64,000 nt of DNA from Brachycybe producta (GCA_036925085.1 JAUPFP010000015.1:1201001-1265000), one strand, 5' to 3'; counted from the first letter of the stretch, positions 1 to 12,300 are shown. Notes: generated by a model not told the origin, from the letters alone. Made by a program: numbers and translations.

Positions 1-1086
1 GTTACGTTCGTGCGGCTAACTGCTGTATGCGTTGCTATTAACTACATGAACATAACGAGAGAATTAAATAAGACGAAAACAATACATAAGATGATGTAAG
101 TCACAAACACACAAGTGCCATAACGCACACATGGAGAGAATCAAACAAACAGAAATGTGACTAGTGTCAAAACGCCAGCGATTATAAAGCACGCACACAT
201 GCGTGCAAAAGATAGAAACATCAACTTAAGTGCGTGCGCGCATCTTATTAGCCATGCATGACCACGGTGGAGAACAACTACACCCCGTGGTCATGACTGC
301 CATCAACTCCTTACTGCACACATTCACACACCAACAATAGTTGTGCAACTATTGTTATTGCGGGGCACAAACCAAAGGAATCAAAATTTAAAATTTGTTT
401 AGGACAATTGACACCCATCCATCCACCTGTTTGATTTGGCAGAAAAACACATTTTTCATATTTTGTTGCCAAACTGAAAATAATTTTAAGACGCTTTTGT
501 TAAAGGATTCACTTTTTAAAACAATGCAAAAACGAAAATGAGAACACCAGGCTCTAAATTCAAAACAATCACTAACAACTACAAATAAGAATTTCTAAAG
601 TAGCCATTCCTCTTTTATCCATTATTTTCAAAAAGGAACGTGGTCTACATGTATTTTGTCAATTTTAGGTTAAATGATGTTAAGATCAGCAAAAGGAACT
701 ATTAATTATCTACAGTTAATTAAAATTATCATATCAAACAGATGGAAAAATGTTCAAGAATGCTTTTTAGGCACTGGACCACAGAGCCATTCATTTTTGG
801 CGTATTCTAATTTATAACTTTACTATTTACTTTTCTACTTAAAAAGCAAATATGCAACATGAACGTCCAAAATAGTATATAATTAAATTATAACAAAAAT
901 AAAAAGAAATTCCTAATTAAAATAAAAAAAACATCTGATTTATAAATTTACAGTAAATAAAAAAATAATCCAGTTTTCAAATATATTTGAAAGTAAAATG
1001 CATTATTTTTTCACATCCTGGTCAAAGAGATTACAAGAGGCGAAAAAAAAAACTTGCTGTAGTAGGTCTATGGAGAGTTTTTAAGT
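1..1086. other. 3' flank of the first gene, no further gene seen
   Basis: AT-rich DNA with no convincing exon on either strand. It contains two strong hairpins, at 257-295 (11-bp stem catgaccacgg) and 333-356 (11-bp stem aacaatagttg with a 2-nt loop). I saw no clear AATAAA for the minus-strand gene that ends at 1087. Confidence 0.5.
257..356. repeat. Two consecutive perfect-stem hairpins
   Basis: Left arm 257-267 (catgaccacgg) is the exact reverse complement of 285-295. Arm 333-343 (aacaatagttg) is the exact reverse complement of 346-356 with a 2-nt loop. Both are seen directly. They could be termini or cores of inverted-repeat elements, but no target-site duplication was recognised. Confidence 0.55.
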
Positions 1087-4000
1087 TTAGCTTTGTTTCA
1101 GTTTCACTTGGGCGTCAAGTAACATTTTAGAATACACAAATTCATCCACTAACTTTAGTTTAGAATGTTCCAAGACATACAATTTAGATGGCTCAACAGA
1201 AACCATCTAAAAGCATTTGTTTTTGTTAGATACAACTTTAAAAAAAAAACAGATATTACAAATACATACCTTGTTGACGACTGAGTACAACATTAACGTT
1301 GCAAAGACCAGAACCATTCCTCCAGTTCCCAGCCACCACACGATTAACTGCCACATAAACAGGCTCTCGGTTTCGAACACTTCCGGAAGAATGTCTTTCT
1401 TTGTCAAAACCAAACAAGAAACTAGACTCGACCATTTCAGATTTTCCTTTGCTAGGTGCCCATTGTAGTTTGCCTTTACCCAAAGTTAAACTAAATCTTG
1501 TGCGTCCTTTGTACAGTACTCCATCGGCAATACGAAACAAAGATCCTTCGCTAGTGGCTACACCACCTTTAACGTTACTATCGGCTTCGACTCTTAGTTG
1601 CCTGTTAAAAATAAGCAAGTCAGCTGAAGTTGAATGAGTGTCTTTAGAATCACTAGCTGGTAAAGAGTCGTGCCCATCGGCCGATGCAATATTGGAAACG
1701 TGAAATGTCCACAGTTTAGGACGGTCGTAGTCCAGAATGAAAGTTGCCACGTTGAATGGTCCAGATAGATCGAGTCGAAACAATGTCTGTCGAGCACAAT
1801 TGCCTAATTGCGAAGATGACAATGGCACAATGAAGGACACATACCGACTGTAACCCTTCACAATACCCGTTCTTAAATCAATGTTCACAGTATCATTCAC
1901 TGCTATTGTTTCAATGATACCTGAAAAAGAAAATGAATTAATGATGATTTATAATTAAAAAATAGTTAACAGCTGATTCAAACATTTTTTTCTTCGAAAC
2001 TTTGTTTATACTTTGTGAAAAGATTCGAATAACCACTTATTTATAAGTTTGAAATTTTTACATTTACAATTACAAAAAGTACTCTGCAAGCAGCCGGTTG
2101 GCCTACGGTAGAGAGACCTTAAGATCTAAGTGCTGCAAGATGAATTGTCAATATAATGTATAAAGTTTACAAAAAAATAACCTGCATTGCAAAAATATAA
2201 ATGCAGTCATGAAAATTTCATTCCACAATTTATTAACAACATCATAAATAGCTTGTTTAGGAAGAGCATTTTATTGTCATATAATTCTTGGGAAAAAAGA
2301 CCAGTAATAAGAATGTTTGGCAAAAATCTCTTAATTTTCCTTGAGTGGTCACCCTTAAAAACTTCAATGCTTTACATATATCACTAGACTGAGGTTTGGG
2401 ACATTGACCACGTACAATTTTCTTAAACATACTGTTACATACATGAACTAATTTCTGATCTAATATGAGCTAAAACTATCCCAATGAAGACCCACCAGCA
2501 TTTCAAGTCACACTATCGGTATTTTTTAAATAAACAATCGAATTTATTAAAAACAATTAATATTATGGTGCACATTAAAATTTAATTATTCAGTATAGAA
2601 TGTCCTCAGATAAACGTCTTAAAATTAAATATTATTGATAAAAGCTACTCTTATGTTATTTCGTTTTTAATTAAATATCAAAGTATTTCATTTTTTTGTT
2701 GTTAACTATTACTGTCAATACAGGCTCTCTTGTTGAATTTGTGCCTAAAATGATTCTATAAAAATACAGTATAATAAAAGGCCAGGCTGCAATGCTGCAT
2801 CAGATGCTCCCGGGGTTTACTCCCTGGGGGCGTAAACTTTTTACCCGTTCTCAACGTATTGCTACCGTGGCCACTTTTGACCCAAGTCAGCCCACTTTCG
2901 GGCACGGTTGGCCAAAGATGGGCTCGGGTTGCCGATGCACTCTGCCCGGTCATAACCGACCAGGCTCTGTCAGTGCTTTTCGACGGCAAAAATGCAGTCT
3001 GACTTTAAGTACTGTCTACACAGATTGCAACAAGTGAAAACATTTATGCTGCACTCTGTCTTATTAAAAATGCAAACAAAAAAAAATACATTAGAATCAA
3101 ATGAATGGTATTTTGCATTTTCAGTTTAAATCTTAAAAGTAACCAAACCCCACCTAATTATTTAATAAAATTTGGTTACAAAATTATTTGGAATTTCTGA
3201 CATTCTTTAAAGTTATCGCAGAACAAAACAAAAAAATACAAGTGATTAAAATAATTAACTATTAATCAAAATAAGATTTTACGATTGTTTTTATAGTTCT
3301 AAGAATTTTTTTAAAAGAAAAAAAAAAGTAAAATTAATAAAAGATAACTTTTTGAATGAGTGAAAAGAAAGAAAAAAATGGTAGAAATCGTGAAGAGTTT
3401 TTTTTTTTTTTTGTTCTTTGACCAAATGTGGCCACATGTTAATTTCACAATCAAAAAATCGCCGGCGCCTCCAGGTGTAACCAGGGTGGTCTTAAATAGG
3501 TCTGCACTACACAATGCACCTTGAATCTCTTTTTGTATATAGAGTTTTCTTATATGGACTTCCATATGTGATTTGTCTCACTTCCCAAAGAGTCATGACA
3601 CTTGCTCTACATATAACCTTGACAGCACTTAAAAATATAATAAAAGAAAAGATACCTTAAAATAGAAAATTCTTAAAAAGGTTTGAATTCCGTTCATCGG
3701 ATTAATATTTGAAACAAAAGTAATAAAAATGAACGAAATAAACATACAAAAATTATTAGCTATTTATTTTTATATATAAAAAACTAAAAAACCGATTCCT
3801 TAAAATGTCTTAAACGGTTTAAATTCCTAAATAATTATGTTTAATATTAGCAAAAGTCATAAAAAAATAAAAGGTTCTTCGAATTTAGTAAATAAATAAA
3901 AATTATATGGTATTTTTTTTTAAAAAATACCACAAATGTTAACAGCACTATTTTAGAAAAAAATCACATTTTTCTCGTCATATTTTACATTTTTTTAAAA

Positions 4001-4604
4001 AAAAATATTTTATAGATTTAAATAATAATTAGATAAAATGTTTTCAAAAAAAAATGTAGCATGTGGCAAGAAAAATGTAAAAATATTTTTTACTGTAGCA
4101 AATTACAAAAGTGGTTAAACACTTTTGTAAAGAAATAAAAAAATGGCCCAAATTGCAAATACTTGCAAACTTTAAAAGCGTTTAAGAAATTATAAATGTT
4201 TCAATTTTAAAACACTTGATAATAGGGAAAATGGCTAAAAATGAAACTATTAACTATAACTAGTAAATCGTTTAACTTTTTTAAAAAAAAAAAAGATACA
4301 GGTCATTTATAAAAAAAATTGCAGAAATTAAAAATTTAAATTTTGGATAAAAATTACGCATAATAATAAGAACAGAGATAAAATACTAACGGGTTTTAAA
4401 AAGCTAACACACGCACAATATTGAAGCATACAATTGGCAAAATACGAAGATACACCACAAAAACACACTTCGAAAATAACTTAACAATACACGTTATGTT
4501 CTTTGTATGAACACACGCACACTAACCACATACAAGACAGTGTGACGGTGGTCGTAATACTAACCTATTATTAGGACCAATGTGACAACTAGTTGTCCGC
4601 CCAT
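1087..4604 (-). CDS. Unrecognised secreted or single-pass membrane protein, three exons
   Basis: Exon 1 (4604-4565) starts with ATG and encodes the first part of a hydrophobic leader, MGGQLVVTLVLII. It ends at a GTTAGT donor. Exon 2 (1920-1270) follows a TTTTTCAG acceptor in matching phase, completes the signal peptide (about residues 1-20) and gives an ectodomain of roughly 210 residues with few cysteines. It ends at AAG|GTATGT. A third exon (1206-1087) after a TTTTAG acceptor encodes 39 residues and a stop. Near the end of exon 2 two frames compete. The frame continuous with the signal peptide runs through the donor but stops five codons into exon 3. The frame open through exon 3 gives a transmembrane-like segment around MWQLIVWWLGTGG followed by a basic tail. 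Joining the ectodomain to that segment needs a one-base shift near 1400, so an assembly indel or a wrong model is possible. I do not recognise the family. Intron 1 is 2.6 kb. Confidence 0.7.
1921..4564 (-). other. Intron 1 of the first gene
   Basis: GT-AG intron of about 2.6 kb, mostly very AT-rich. Apart from the GC-rich patch at about 2780-3010 no coding or RNA structure was recognised. Confidence 0.65.
2780..3010. repeat. GC-rich patch inside an AT-rich intron
   Basis: About 230 bases with much higher GC than the surrounding intron. The ends are weakly inverted: ccaggctgcaatgctgc on the left versus gtcagactgcatttttgcc as the reverse complement of the right end. Reading frames cross it on both strands without recognisable protein similarity. 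It may be an inserted short transposable element of unknown family. No target-site duplication was confirmed. Confidence 0.35.
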
Positions 4605-4721
4605 TATCTCATGAGGATGTATGTACACGTTGAAAAGGAAATTATTATAACTGACAAATCCAGTTCCAGAGAGCGTTGTTCCAAGAGAGTGTAAGACTGA
4701 GGCGGAAACTAGAGCAAACTA

Positions 4722-4729
4722 TATATATA
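4722..4729 (-). promoter_or_regulatory. TATA box of the first minus-strand gene
   Basis: Read on the minus strand, TATATATA follows CCCGGG and lies about 118 bases upstream of the ATG at 4604. That predicts a start of transcription near 4695 and a leader of about 90 nt. Position and sequence fit a core promoter but there is no transcript evidence. Confidence 0.5.
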
Positions 4730-5835
4730 CCCGGGTACTTTTGAGGTGTTGGTGGTGGTGGTTGTTTAGAGTGGCCACCACACAAACACACATCTACTCA
4801 CACAAGACACACTTTCACCAGCGTTCCTGCACTTGGTCACCGGGACAAAAACAACAATAAACGAAGTGTACTCCAGCACACACAACAACCAACAGCCTCC
4901 TGTACATGATTCATACACGACTGACAGTAATTGAACAAAAGACACACGCCACAGGCATACATTCAACCTATAAGAGTAACAAAAAAAAATACAGCAGATG
5001 AAAAAAAAATAACATACGACCACACTCTATAGTGAAAAGTGCATACCACCAACACCCAAAAAAAAGTTACCAACTTACAAACCACAAACCAATAAAAGAA
5101 TGTGACAACAGATGGTTCAATTTTTGAATGTCAATAAAACACCCAAAAAAAAAACAGATCCACTGCAAACGAAAACAAAAGTTATGAGAAAATCAACCAA
5201 AAATTAAGAGAGGAACGCCGGCATTGTCCACCAAATACAAAATGCATATGCACCTTCTTTAGCTTTTAAAATTAGAAAACTTAAGAATCTTTTGTGTACA
5301 AAGTACAGAGAGAAAATTAAAAACAAAGCAAACAAATTATTCTAGAAAACAAAAACGAAACGAGATGAGATTAGAAATTTAAAGAAGAAACTGCAGAGAA
5401 AAAAATATATCTTCTGCCTGAAGGCGCCATTCCTTCCTGCATCATTCTGAACCTTTCTTTTTACTTATGATGATAATGATGATACATCATGTGGAGTATT
5501 TTTTTTTAAAAAGATGTAGCATGTTTTCAAGTACACTATACAAACATTGCAAAACAGTAGGGTTTCCCCTCCTCATATGTTCAAGTATAACGAGAAAAAT
5601 GAAAAAAAAAGAAACTCAAGAAATGTTATTGAAGATCAATTGCTTTAGTGGAAATAATGAAGAAAATATCACATATTTATACGTCATGATAAATAAAATT
5701 TAAAATTCAATATTATATGTTGTCAAATGACTCGATTGTATTTGAAAAAACTATTTTGTGTAAAGAAATAGTGAGTGAAACAATAAAAGCAACAGCAAAA
5801 TTAATAACAGTATGTATGGTTGCGCCATTTGTGCG
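4730..5835. other. Upstream flank of the first gene, no gene seen
   Basis: A-rich, low-complexity sequence with CACA-rich patches between about 4770 and 5100. No supported gene on either strand. Confidence 0.5.
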
Positions 5836-6360
5836 TCGTTACTGCGGTTGTGTCACTTGTGTTGTGTGTAGTTGTGTCACTTGTGTTGTGTGTGGTTTTG
5901 TCCTTTATGTGTTACAGTGTGTGATAGTGTCAACTTGTACAATTGTTACTTGTCCACTGTATTGTTGCTGTTTCACTTATGTACATGAGTGGCTATATCA
6001 AAGATAAAATGTTGAAATGTGTGTAATTCGTTTTTGTGATTGTGTCACTTATAATAACTCTCTTGATTGTGTCGCATGTATTTGTGTGACTGTGTCTCTT
6101 CGTTTATGTTATTTGCATATTACATGTAGCTGTGCCACTAGTGCTTGAGTTGTTCATGGTTATTTTATATAATTATATGCATGGTTGTGTCGTTTGTATT
6201 GTATCACATTGTGTCATTATCATTTGTGATAGGTGTTTCACTTGTGGTTATAGTTGTGTCACTTGTATTTTTTTTATAAATGTAGGCCTATCATGTGTGT
6301 GACTGTGTCACTTATGATTGCGTTATCTGATGTTGTGTCCCTTGTGTGTGTGTGTTGTAC
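5836..6360. repeat. Degenerate TGTGTCACTTGTG repeat tract
   Basis: The motif tgtgtcacttgtg and near variants recur many times across about 500 bases, for example in the 5850-5890 block and again near 6245, 6305 and 6340. Copies are irregularly spaced and diverged, as in an old minisatellite. The frames through it look like valine- and cysteine-rich by-products of the repeat. Confidence 0.7.
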
Positions 6361-6361
6361 A

Positions 6362-7239
6362 TGTGACACCCTGTAGAAACAGAAGGTGAAACACTTAAGT
6401 CAAAAATTCAGTTTGACAGTAAGGCACCCCTTGGTGCACAGATGTTCGGACATGGGTGGCCCGAATTCTAGAGAATTCGTGGAACCAGGTCCGACCGTGA
6501 GAAAATTGGAAATAAGTTCCAAGAATATTTCTGATTATGATTTAATATCCCCGGCCCAGGGCAATGATTGGCCCAGTTGGTCAATCATTACGCCCTGAGG
6601 TGACAGTTGCCCCTCCCAGGAGACCGGACAAGTGAGCCTGAGACTTGTGTGTGAGGACAGTCAGAGTTTAGACACGGAGCAAGAAAGTCCGAATCTAGAG
6701 TTTAACCAGATAAGTTCTGGACTAGAGAGTCATTCTTGAGAGTTAAAAGAGTGAAGATCTGACTTAGAGAATATTATTATGTAAAAGCAATAATAATCAT
6801 GTAATCAAGAGCAAGTAAAGAGTTTTGTCCAGAATACATCAACCAGTGTCATATTGTGTATTTTGGATTGTATTGAGTTCCTGTACTCCTAAAATAGAGG
6901 AGTATCCAGCAGAAGGTACTCAGACACAGCCTGAGTCCCTCTGCCTGGAGCCTCCAGCAACTCAACCAAAGAGGACTAGAGTTTCTTCGGCATCGTCACG
7001 CCTATACCAAAAGATTCCTAGGAAAGACGGTCTTTTTGTGGGCCGTGCCAGGCAAGGCATAGTAAATGTCGCGCCCGGTGAACCCAACAGTAATAGAGGC
7101 TGGTCCACAGCAGTCGACAACAGAGTCGACCCCGGCACCACCGACTCAGCAGAGGGAACAACGTCGTCAACGAGGACGAAGTTCCTCCCGCGTCGTCGGC
7201 AATGGAGCTAAAGGTACGAGAGGTGGGCCAGTCGTGTCA
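6362..7239 (+). other. GC-rich island: possible LTR-type retroelement relic or gene 5' end
   Basis: About 0.9 kb with markedly higher GC and a sharp boundary to AT-rich flanks. It begins tgtgacaccctg and has gtgtca near its right end, so the ends resemble an LTR. Its AT-rich middle (about 6760-6890) is in the style of a retroelement LTR body. I could not find a target-site duplication or a second copy, and no reverse transcriptase is present. If it is an LTR-type element it is a short broken remnant of unknown, perhaps Ty3/Gypsy-like, family. The alternative is the promoter and first exon of a host gene (see 7066-7213). Confidence 0.3.
7066..7213 (+). CDS. Possible first coding exon of unknown gene
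   Basis: An ATG at 7066 opens a frame beginning MSRPVNPTVIEAG that runs in Pro/Thr/Gln- then Arg/Ser-rich sequence to a possible donor AAAG|GTACGA at 7213. The encoded part (about 49 residues) is basic and low-complexity with no signal peptide. No downstream partner exon was identified before the ZP gene at 25.8 kb. It lies inside the GC-rich island at 6362-7239, so it could equally be repeat-derived sequence. Treat as a weak candidate only. Confidence 0.2.
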
Positions 7240-7825
7240 TATACAGAATTTCTTTTCATTGCATGTTTGTTGCAGATCTCATTCATAAAAACGTGTATTG
7301 TATTTTTGTTTGCTTCCTTACTACTATAATTTAAATTCAACTTATATCAAGAATATTAATGAACAGCAATAAAAAAGCCAATTGTCTACAACAACCAAAC
7401 CGAAAAAAAACTATTTTTCACAAAAAATACCTCATTCTATTTGCAGAAAATGTGCTTATAATTGTTTTTATTTATTATTATTATGCAAATTTTCAATAAT
7501 AAAGAAATTAAGCCATTTATTATCAAGAGATTTAAATGAAATCCACACGGCATATTACAAAAATGCGTTGATGGGTGTTGTATTACACTTTGCAGCAAAA
7601 TGTTGTTATGTGGCCCCACATTCAGAGTGGATTTGGCCAGTAGGGTTGGGCAAAAATCAAAAGAAGGATTGGTTCATGCTTCATTCACTAGTTTTACCTG
7701 TTTAAAAAAAAATCCCATTTTATAGCATAGTCACGCGTTTGCAAGATAAAGATACAACAATGAAGGGGTTTTTTTTTAAAAAAAATTAATTCAGAAAGAA
7801 AACAACAGCAAAAAAAAAACGTTCA

Positions 7826-7872
7826 TCGTAATGATGATGATGATCATTATCATCATCATCGTCATAATGATG
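7826..7872. repeat. GAT/ATC trinucleotide palindrome
   Basis: A run of atgatgatgatgatc is followed directly by atcatcatcatc, so the microsatellite folds on itself. Simple sequence; no function implied. Confidence 0.6.
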
Positions 7873-8454
7873 TGTGCCTCTAAGTAAAAAAAAATGAAAA
7901 CTAGTAGGGAGGAGGAGAAAGTTCACCCCATAAACCACCCACGATGTCCAAGTTTTAAAGAGATAACGGATGACCACACACGCAGATAAACATTCCCTCC
8001 CCTCTTTACCACGCCACGCCACATCACCTCTACCCTACACTCTGCTCAGGGACCAGAGCTACTTGCTCACCAGTCACTCTTCAGAAAGTTTTTCCTTTCA
8101 AAGGTTTATGACTAGAAAACGCTAAGGTGGAAATGAAATATTTATACACATACATAAGATTAGATATCTTGTACACAAAAGGGTTGCTTTAAAAACTTTG
8201 TGGTCCAATGATGTTATTATTGCATCTAAATTCAACCCCCTTTCTTCTTAAAAATATCTAATGATACATATTTAATTAGGAAATAATTAAAGAATTATGG
8301 CATTCTAATAGCCAATATTAAAATTCTGTTACAGTTCAACACTTACCTGTTGGAATTTTAAAATTTTTTAAAAAAATTAAAAAGTGGAAAAGTCTAAATT
8401 TTAATTCAGAAAAGACTGTTTCTTAAAAAAAAAACTAAAGCCCCTTAGTATACA

Positions 8455-8640
8455 GATCACTTTTGGTGGTCAATTTTCGACTGCAAAATTCTGTCGTAGG
8501 TAACTTTGCTGTGGTTGCACAATGTAATGTTATGGGAAAAAAACCGGACCTTGGCACACAAGGGACAACTCGACTTCATTTTGCAGTTGAAATCGACCGT
8601 CAAAAGTGGTCTCTGTACGCAGGCCCTACCTTTTTTTTAA
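8455..8640. repeat. Dispersed repeat family III, copy 1
   Basis: Contains gctgtggttgca, acaactcgacttcatttt and cgtcaaaagtgg in the same order as the copy at 47380-47545. Three matching blocks in the same order and spacing support common origin. Related, more diverged copies lie at 18470-18760 and 42660-42880. Confidence 0.6.
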
Positions 8641-9189
8641 ATTAGTGTAAAATCATACATCAGAGCAGTTTTTTTTACGAACCTTGAGTGCCGAATGACA
8701 AATTTGACAATAATATTTCCACTTCTTGCTTCTTGCACCTAGTTAAAAAAAATATAAAATTAACTATGCGACACTGGTGCAAACTTTACTAAAAATACTT
8801 TTTGGCTCACCTTTTGTTACAGTTGATTAGAACGCTTATTTCAAACTGTTTTGGTCCGCAATCGAAACTCGATCCTGACATATTTTCAAAAAAGCTAATA
8901 GTGTACAAAAGGTCCTTTCAATAGGTCGATTACGTCCATACAAGGTAACCCACGTAAAAATTTAAGCGTTTTGTAAGCAGCAGGAGCTCCTTTGAACTTC
9001 TGAAGTTGAAGACCATAAAGACCAAATGTGACGATAATGGCCACTTGTAAATTTCAAACTGTCAAAAATGTAAAAAATAAGCTAATTTTAATACCTATTA
9101 AAAATAAAAATATTCGATTTGGCATGATTTAACGATGTACCATTTTTACGGTTGTTTGATTTAAGAAGAACACATTATCAGAATACATT

Positions 9190-9330
9190 CACTTTAAACT
9201 TGAAGCCTCTGACTAGGGTTCCAACATAAAAACAACCTGCTTTATGGAGTAGACTATCATTGAAAAGGCGTTTTCTGTGTATTGGAACACTACTCAGAAG
9301 GTTTAAGATTTTCGAACTCTTGATTATTCT
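9190..9330. repeat. Foldback family II, copy 1
   Basis: Left arm has cttgaagcctctgactaggg followed by ttccaac. The reverse complement of the right end reads cttctgagtagtgttccaat. It is immediately followed by a family I element. Confidence 0.5.
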
Positions 9331-9510
9331 ATCTTTCAGGAGTCCAACTAATGTACCAGAAACTAGAAAGGTAGCTCAATTTCATGTTGATATATCTTTC
9401 AAAATAAACTTTTCATAGACAAAAATTAAAAAAAAAATCATCGGCTTAAAGTTGGGTCTTTTTCAAACTCACATAAAAAGCTTATTTTGTCTTCAAAAAG
9501 GTACCTTTCG
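9314..9510. repeat. Foldback family I, copy 1
   Basis: Carries tgattattctatctttcagg, then gaaactagaaaggtagctca, then atgttgatatatctttcaaa. This is the same order as the arms of the best copy at 25365-25725. The right arm is decayed but keeps aaaaagcttattttg. Confidence 0.5.
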
Positions 9511-10460
9511 AAACTGAACAGTCAAAATAATTTATTTACATTTGCTTTGTGAAAGTATTTACAACATTTTCAAATTTGCGATTTGTATCATTGTATGCAC
9601 AAGCTTTTAAAATGCTGAAAAAGCTTTTGGCAATTTTTTGCAATACAACTGTAGGCCTAAATATTTATTGAAACTATTCGGTGATTAGTGCCAGCGTCAT
9701 AGTAAAAATAATTTTTAAAACAGCTTTTATTTTCTTCCTTCTACAGTAGAATAAAACTGGTTTTAAAATTTAATAAAAATTGCTTCAGTACAATACAGAG
9801 CTCACTCAAGTGGCTCTGACTTCATTCAGCTGAGAACGCTTGAAATGAGTACAGCTTCACTATAAAACTGCAATAGGCATTTGAAAACTTGACTAAAAAT
9901 GACTGCAGTGACTTTTGCTGTAAATGGCTACCTGTACATACAGTAAATGCTATTCTGCAAGTTTTTTTTAGGTGCGGATTGTCCATCCTAAAATGTTGTT
10001 TATTCACTACTACAAATTAGTGTTCAAATGAAGCCCAAGTTTTAAAAATAGCTCCTACTATAGGCCTGCTATAGTTAATAAAATTATGTTATTATACACT
10101 ACCTACAAATTGCATTTTTAGCCAAATTTAAGCACAGCATAAACATCCTATTAGCAATTTAGTACCACAATAAAACAAGAAGTTGTTTTGTATGACTCAT
10201 TTTGTGGAATTTGTTGTGGTCACATAATTTGCAAACAATCAACAAAAATTCACACAATTCATTAAAAATTAAACAAAAAATCCAACCAAGGACATTAATC
10301 TTAATAGATTAATTAAACCTTTCAATGTCAGTATCATTTTTAAGAACTAGTTTCTATCATTGTTATTGTTTTTCATATTTGGCTTGTTTTAAAATTAACC
10401 ATTGCAAAACATGCAATAATTAATAATTTAATAAAAATGGTTAATAAGGAAAAATTTTTT

Positions 10461-10709
10461 GAGTGTTTTAGAAACTAGAAAAGTAAAAATTTAAAATATT
10501 TTGTTGATAATTCGCCATCTAACGCATAAAATTTGCATATTTTTCCAACTGCCATGAAAAGTTTATTTTGCAAGACATTGTCATAAAATGCTACCAGTCA
10601 ATTCTCTTAGTATTTACCTTTTGAACACACAATGAATTTCTTTTAAAATACTTTTCTAAAAACTGTTCGATATTGTCTTCAAAAGACAGAGTAGTTAGTT
10701 TTCTAGTAA
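10461..10709. repeat. Foldback family I, copy 2
   Basis: Starts gagtgttttagaaactagaa and ends near agacagagtagttagttttc. Read in reverse, that end matches the ctctgtctttt of the family arm. Its middle is AT-rich and diverged. Confidence 0.45.
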
Positions 10710-10719
10710 TGTTTCAATG

Positions 10720-10850
10720 TGTAACGCCCTAATCTGGTTTAAAACCAGGGTTAAAATTTTATGTTGAAACCCTGTTAAGATTGTTCAAGTTGAAGTTCAT
10801 ATGCTAAATTTTCTTTTTGAAACTTGTCCCAAAGTCACTTGAAATGTCAA
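10720..10850. repeat. Foldback family II, copy 2 (partial)
   Basis: Contains accagggttaaaatt, then gttgaaaccctgttaag and ttcaagttgaagttcat. These match the right arm of the copy at 12040-12300. Confidence 0.4.
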
Positions 10851-12039
10851 GTTTTTCCAAAGATAAAATCCACATACACAATACACAATAATGTAGACAA
10901 AATCTCAATAATAATCTAATAAAATTTGACCATGATAAGGTACTCAAAAAATTCACCATTACAGCTAATCCAATAAATAATAATAAAAGTTGGCATTTCA
11001 GAAGTTATAAAAAAATAACTTGGTAAACTGATTTTTTGTTTTTAAAAAAGGTGAAAAGTCAACGTGAAGAACCGGAGATGGTACAAAACGTCAAGGATGA
11101 GTCCTTGGCATAAAATGACACCATCAGGACACCAAACTCTTTTATAAATTTCTATTTATGGCAACTGGACAAAACAGTGAAACTTTCAAAAAGAATGCAA
11201 GCAAATTTTGTTTCAGGAAGTTTCATCAATTTCCATTTTTATTTTCTAAATTTTCAAGAAAAAAAAAATTAAAATTATTACTCTATATTTTAGAAATTGT
11301 GCACTTTATGCAAATATTAAATAAAACCAGTAAACTGAAACATCGGCTAGAAACTTGTTCCTTTTGCACAAATAAAAATAAAACATTTACATAAGAATAA
11401 CACAATTAATTAAAATTCTGAAACAACTTAGCCACGATCATCAGAAGCACTACAAACGTAATACTGGCCACGCATCGTCGTGTGAAAGAGGGGTAACAAT
11501 ATCAATTAATTTGAAGTAATTAGAAATATTTTTCCAAAAAAACCTTCTAAATATTTACGTTCCTTGGGATTATGAGGTATGCCTTTAAGCCATTCGTACT
11601 AAAGGATTAACATCGACACAAGGCCAAATAAATCACGATACTGTTATAAAATAATGTACAGTATAATTGCTGTGTGAACAGGAAAGTTTTTTTGTATCTA
11701 GGTGAAAAAAAAACTAGGTAATAAAAAGACGTTTACAAAGTAGATAATGCAAAAATATGGGAATGAATAAGAACAGTTGAAGAGAAACTCTTCATTATTC
11801 TTCTTTTTCGAAAAAAATGGAAGTTTTGACATAATCTGTAATCCGTCTAAAATTTACGTTATAACAAAAAACCAGAAAGTGTTCAAATACCCTGAAAAGT
11901 TAATGAATGGTCCTCAAATGGTCCTAGAAACCCCAAACAGCTTAAACAGTTTGTTAATTGAACAACGTTTAAAAAAGTTGAAAAGATCTTATTTTTATGT
12001 AAATTCACTTAGTAAAATGTGGAGTTTGTCCAAAGGTCA

Positions 12040-12300
12040 CACCTGAAGTTCATATGAACTTCAACAAGAATTTCAAACACACCTAAGTTTTTCCCTTCAG
12101 AATTCATGGCTCTAATTCAAGAAACAAACTTAGCTCTTGAACTTTAAACTTGAACCCTCTGAGCAGGGTTCTAACATTGAAAAACTCTGTTCAAAAATAC
12201 TCAATAAAAAGTTTTTTTTCTTTGTTGAAACCCTTCTCTGAGGGTTGAAGTTGAAGTGCCAAGGTTTAATCTTAAACCTGAGCCTAAAACACTGGGCTCG
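12040..12300. repeat. Foldback family II, copy 3
   Basis: Left arm cttgaaccctctgagcaggg plus ttctaacattgaaaaa. The right arm in reverse complement reads acttcaaccctcagagaagg plus gtttcaacaaagaaaa. The arms face each other across about 40 bases, which is the defining feature of this family here. Confidence 0.6.

Noticed and set aside
2090-2150. tRNA-like A-box (ttggcctacggtagag)
   Set aside because: No B-box or cloverleaf could be found, so it is neither a tRNA nor a demonstrable SINE.
5717-6007. 96-codon Cys/Val-rich plus frame
   Set aside because: Its composition is produced by the TGTGTCACTTGTG repeat.
11560-11640. Possible rRNA fragment (GC-richer patch)
   Set aside because: No conserved rRNA core could be matched, and it is too short.
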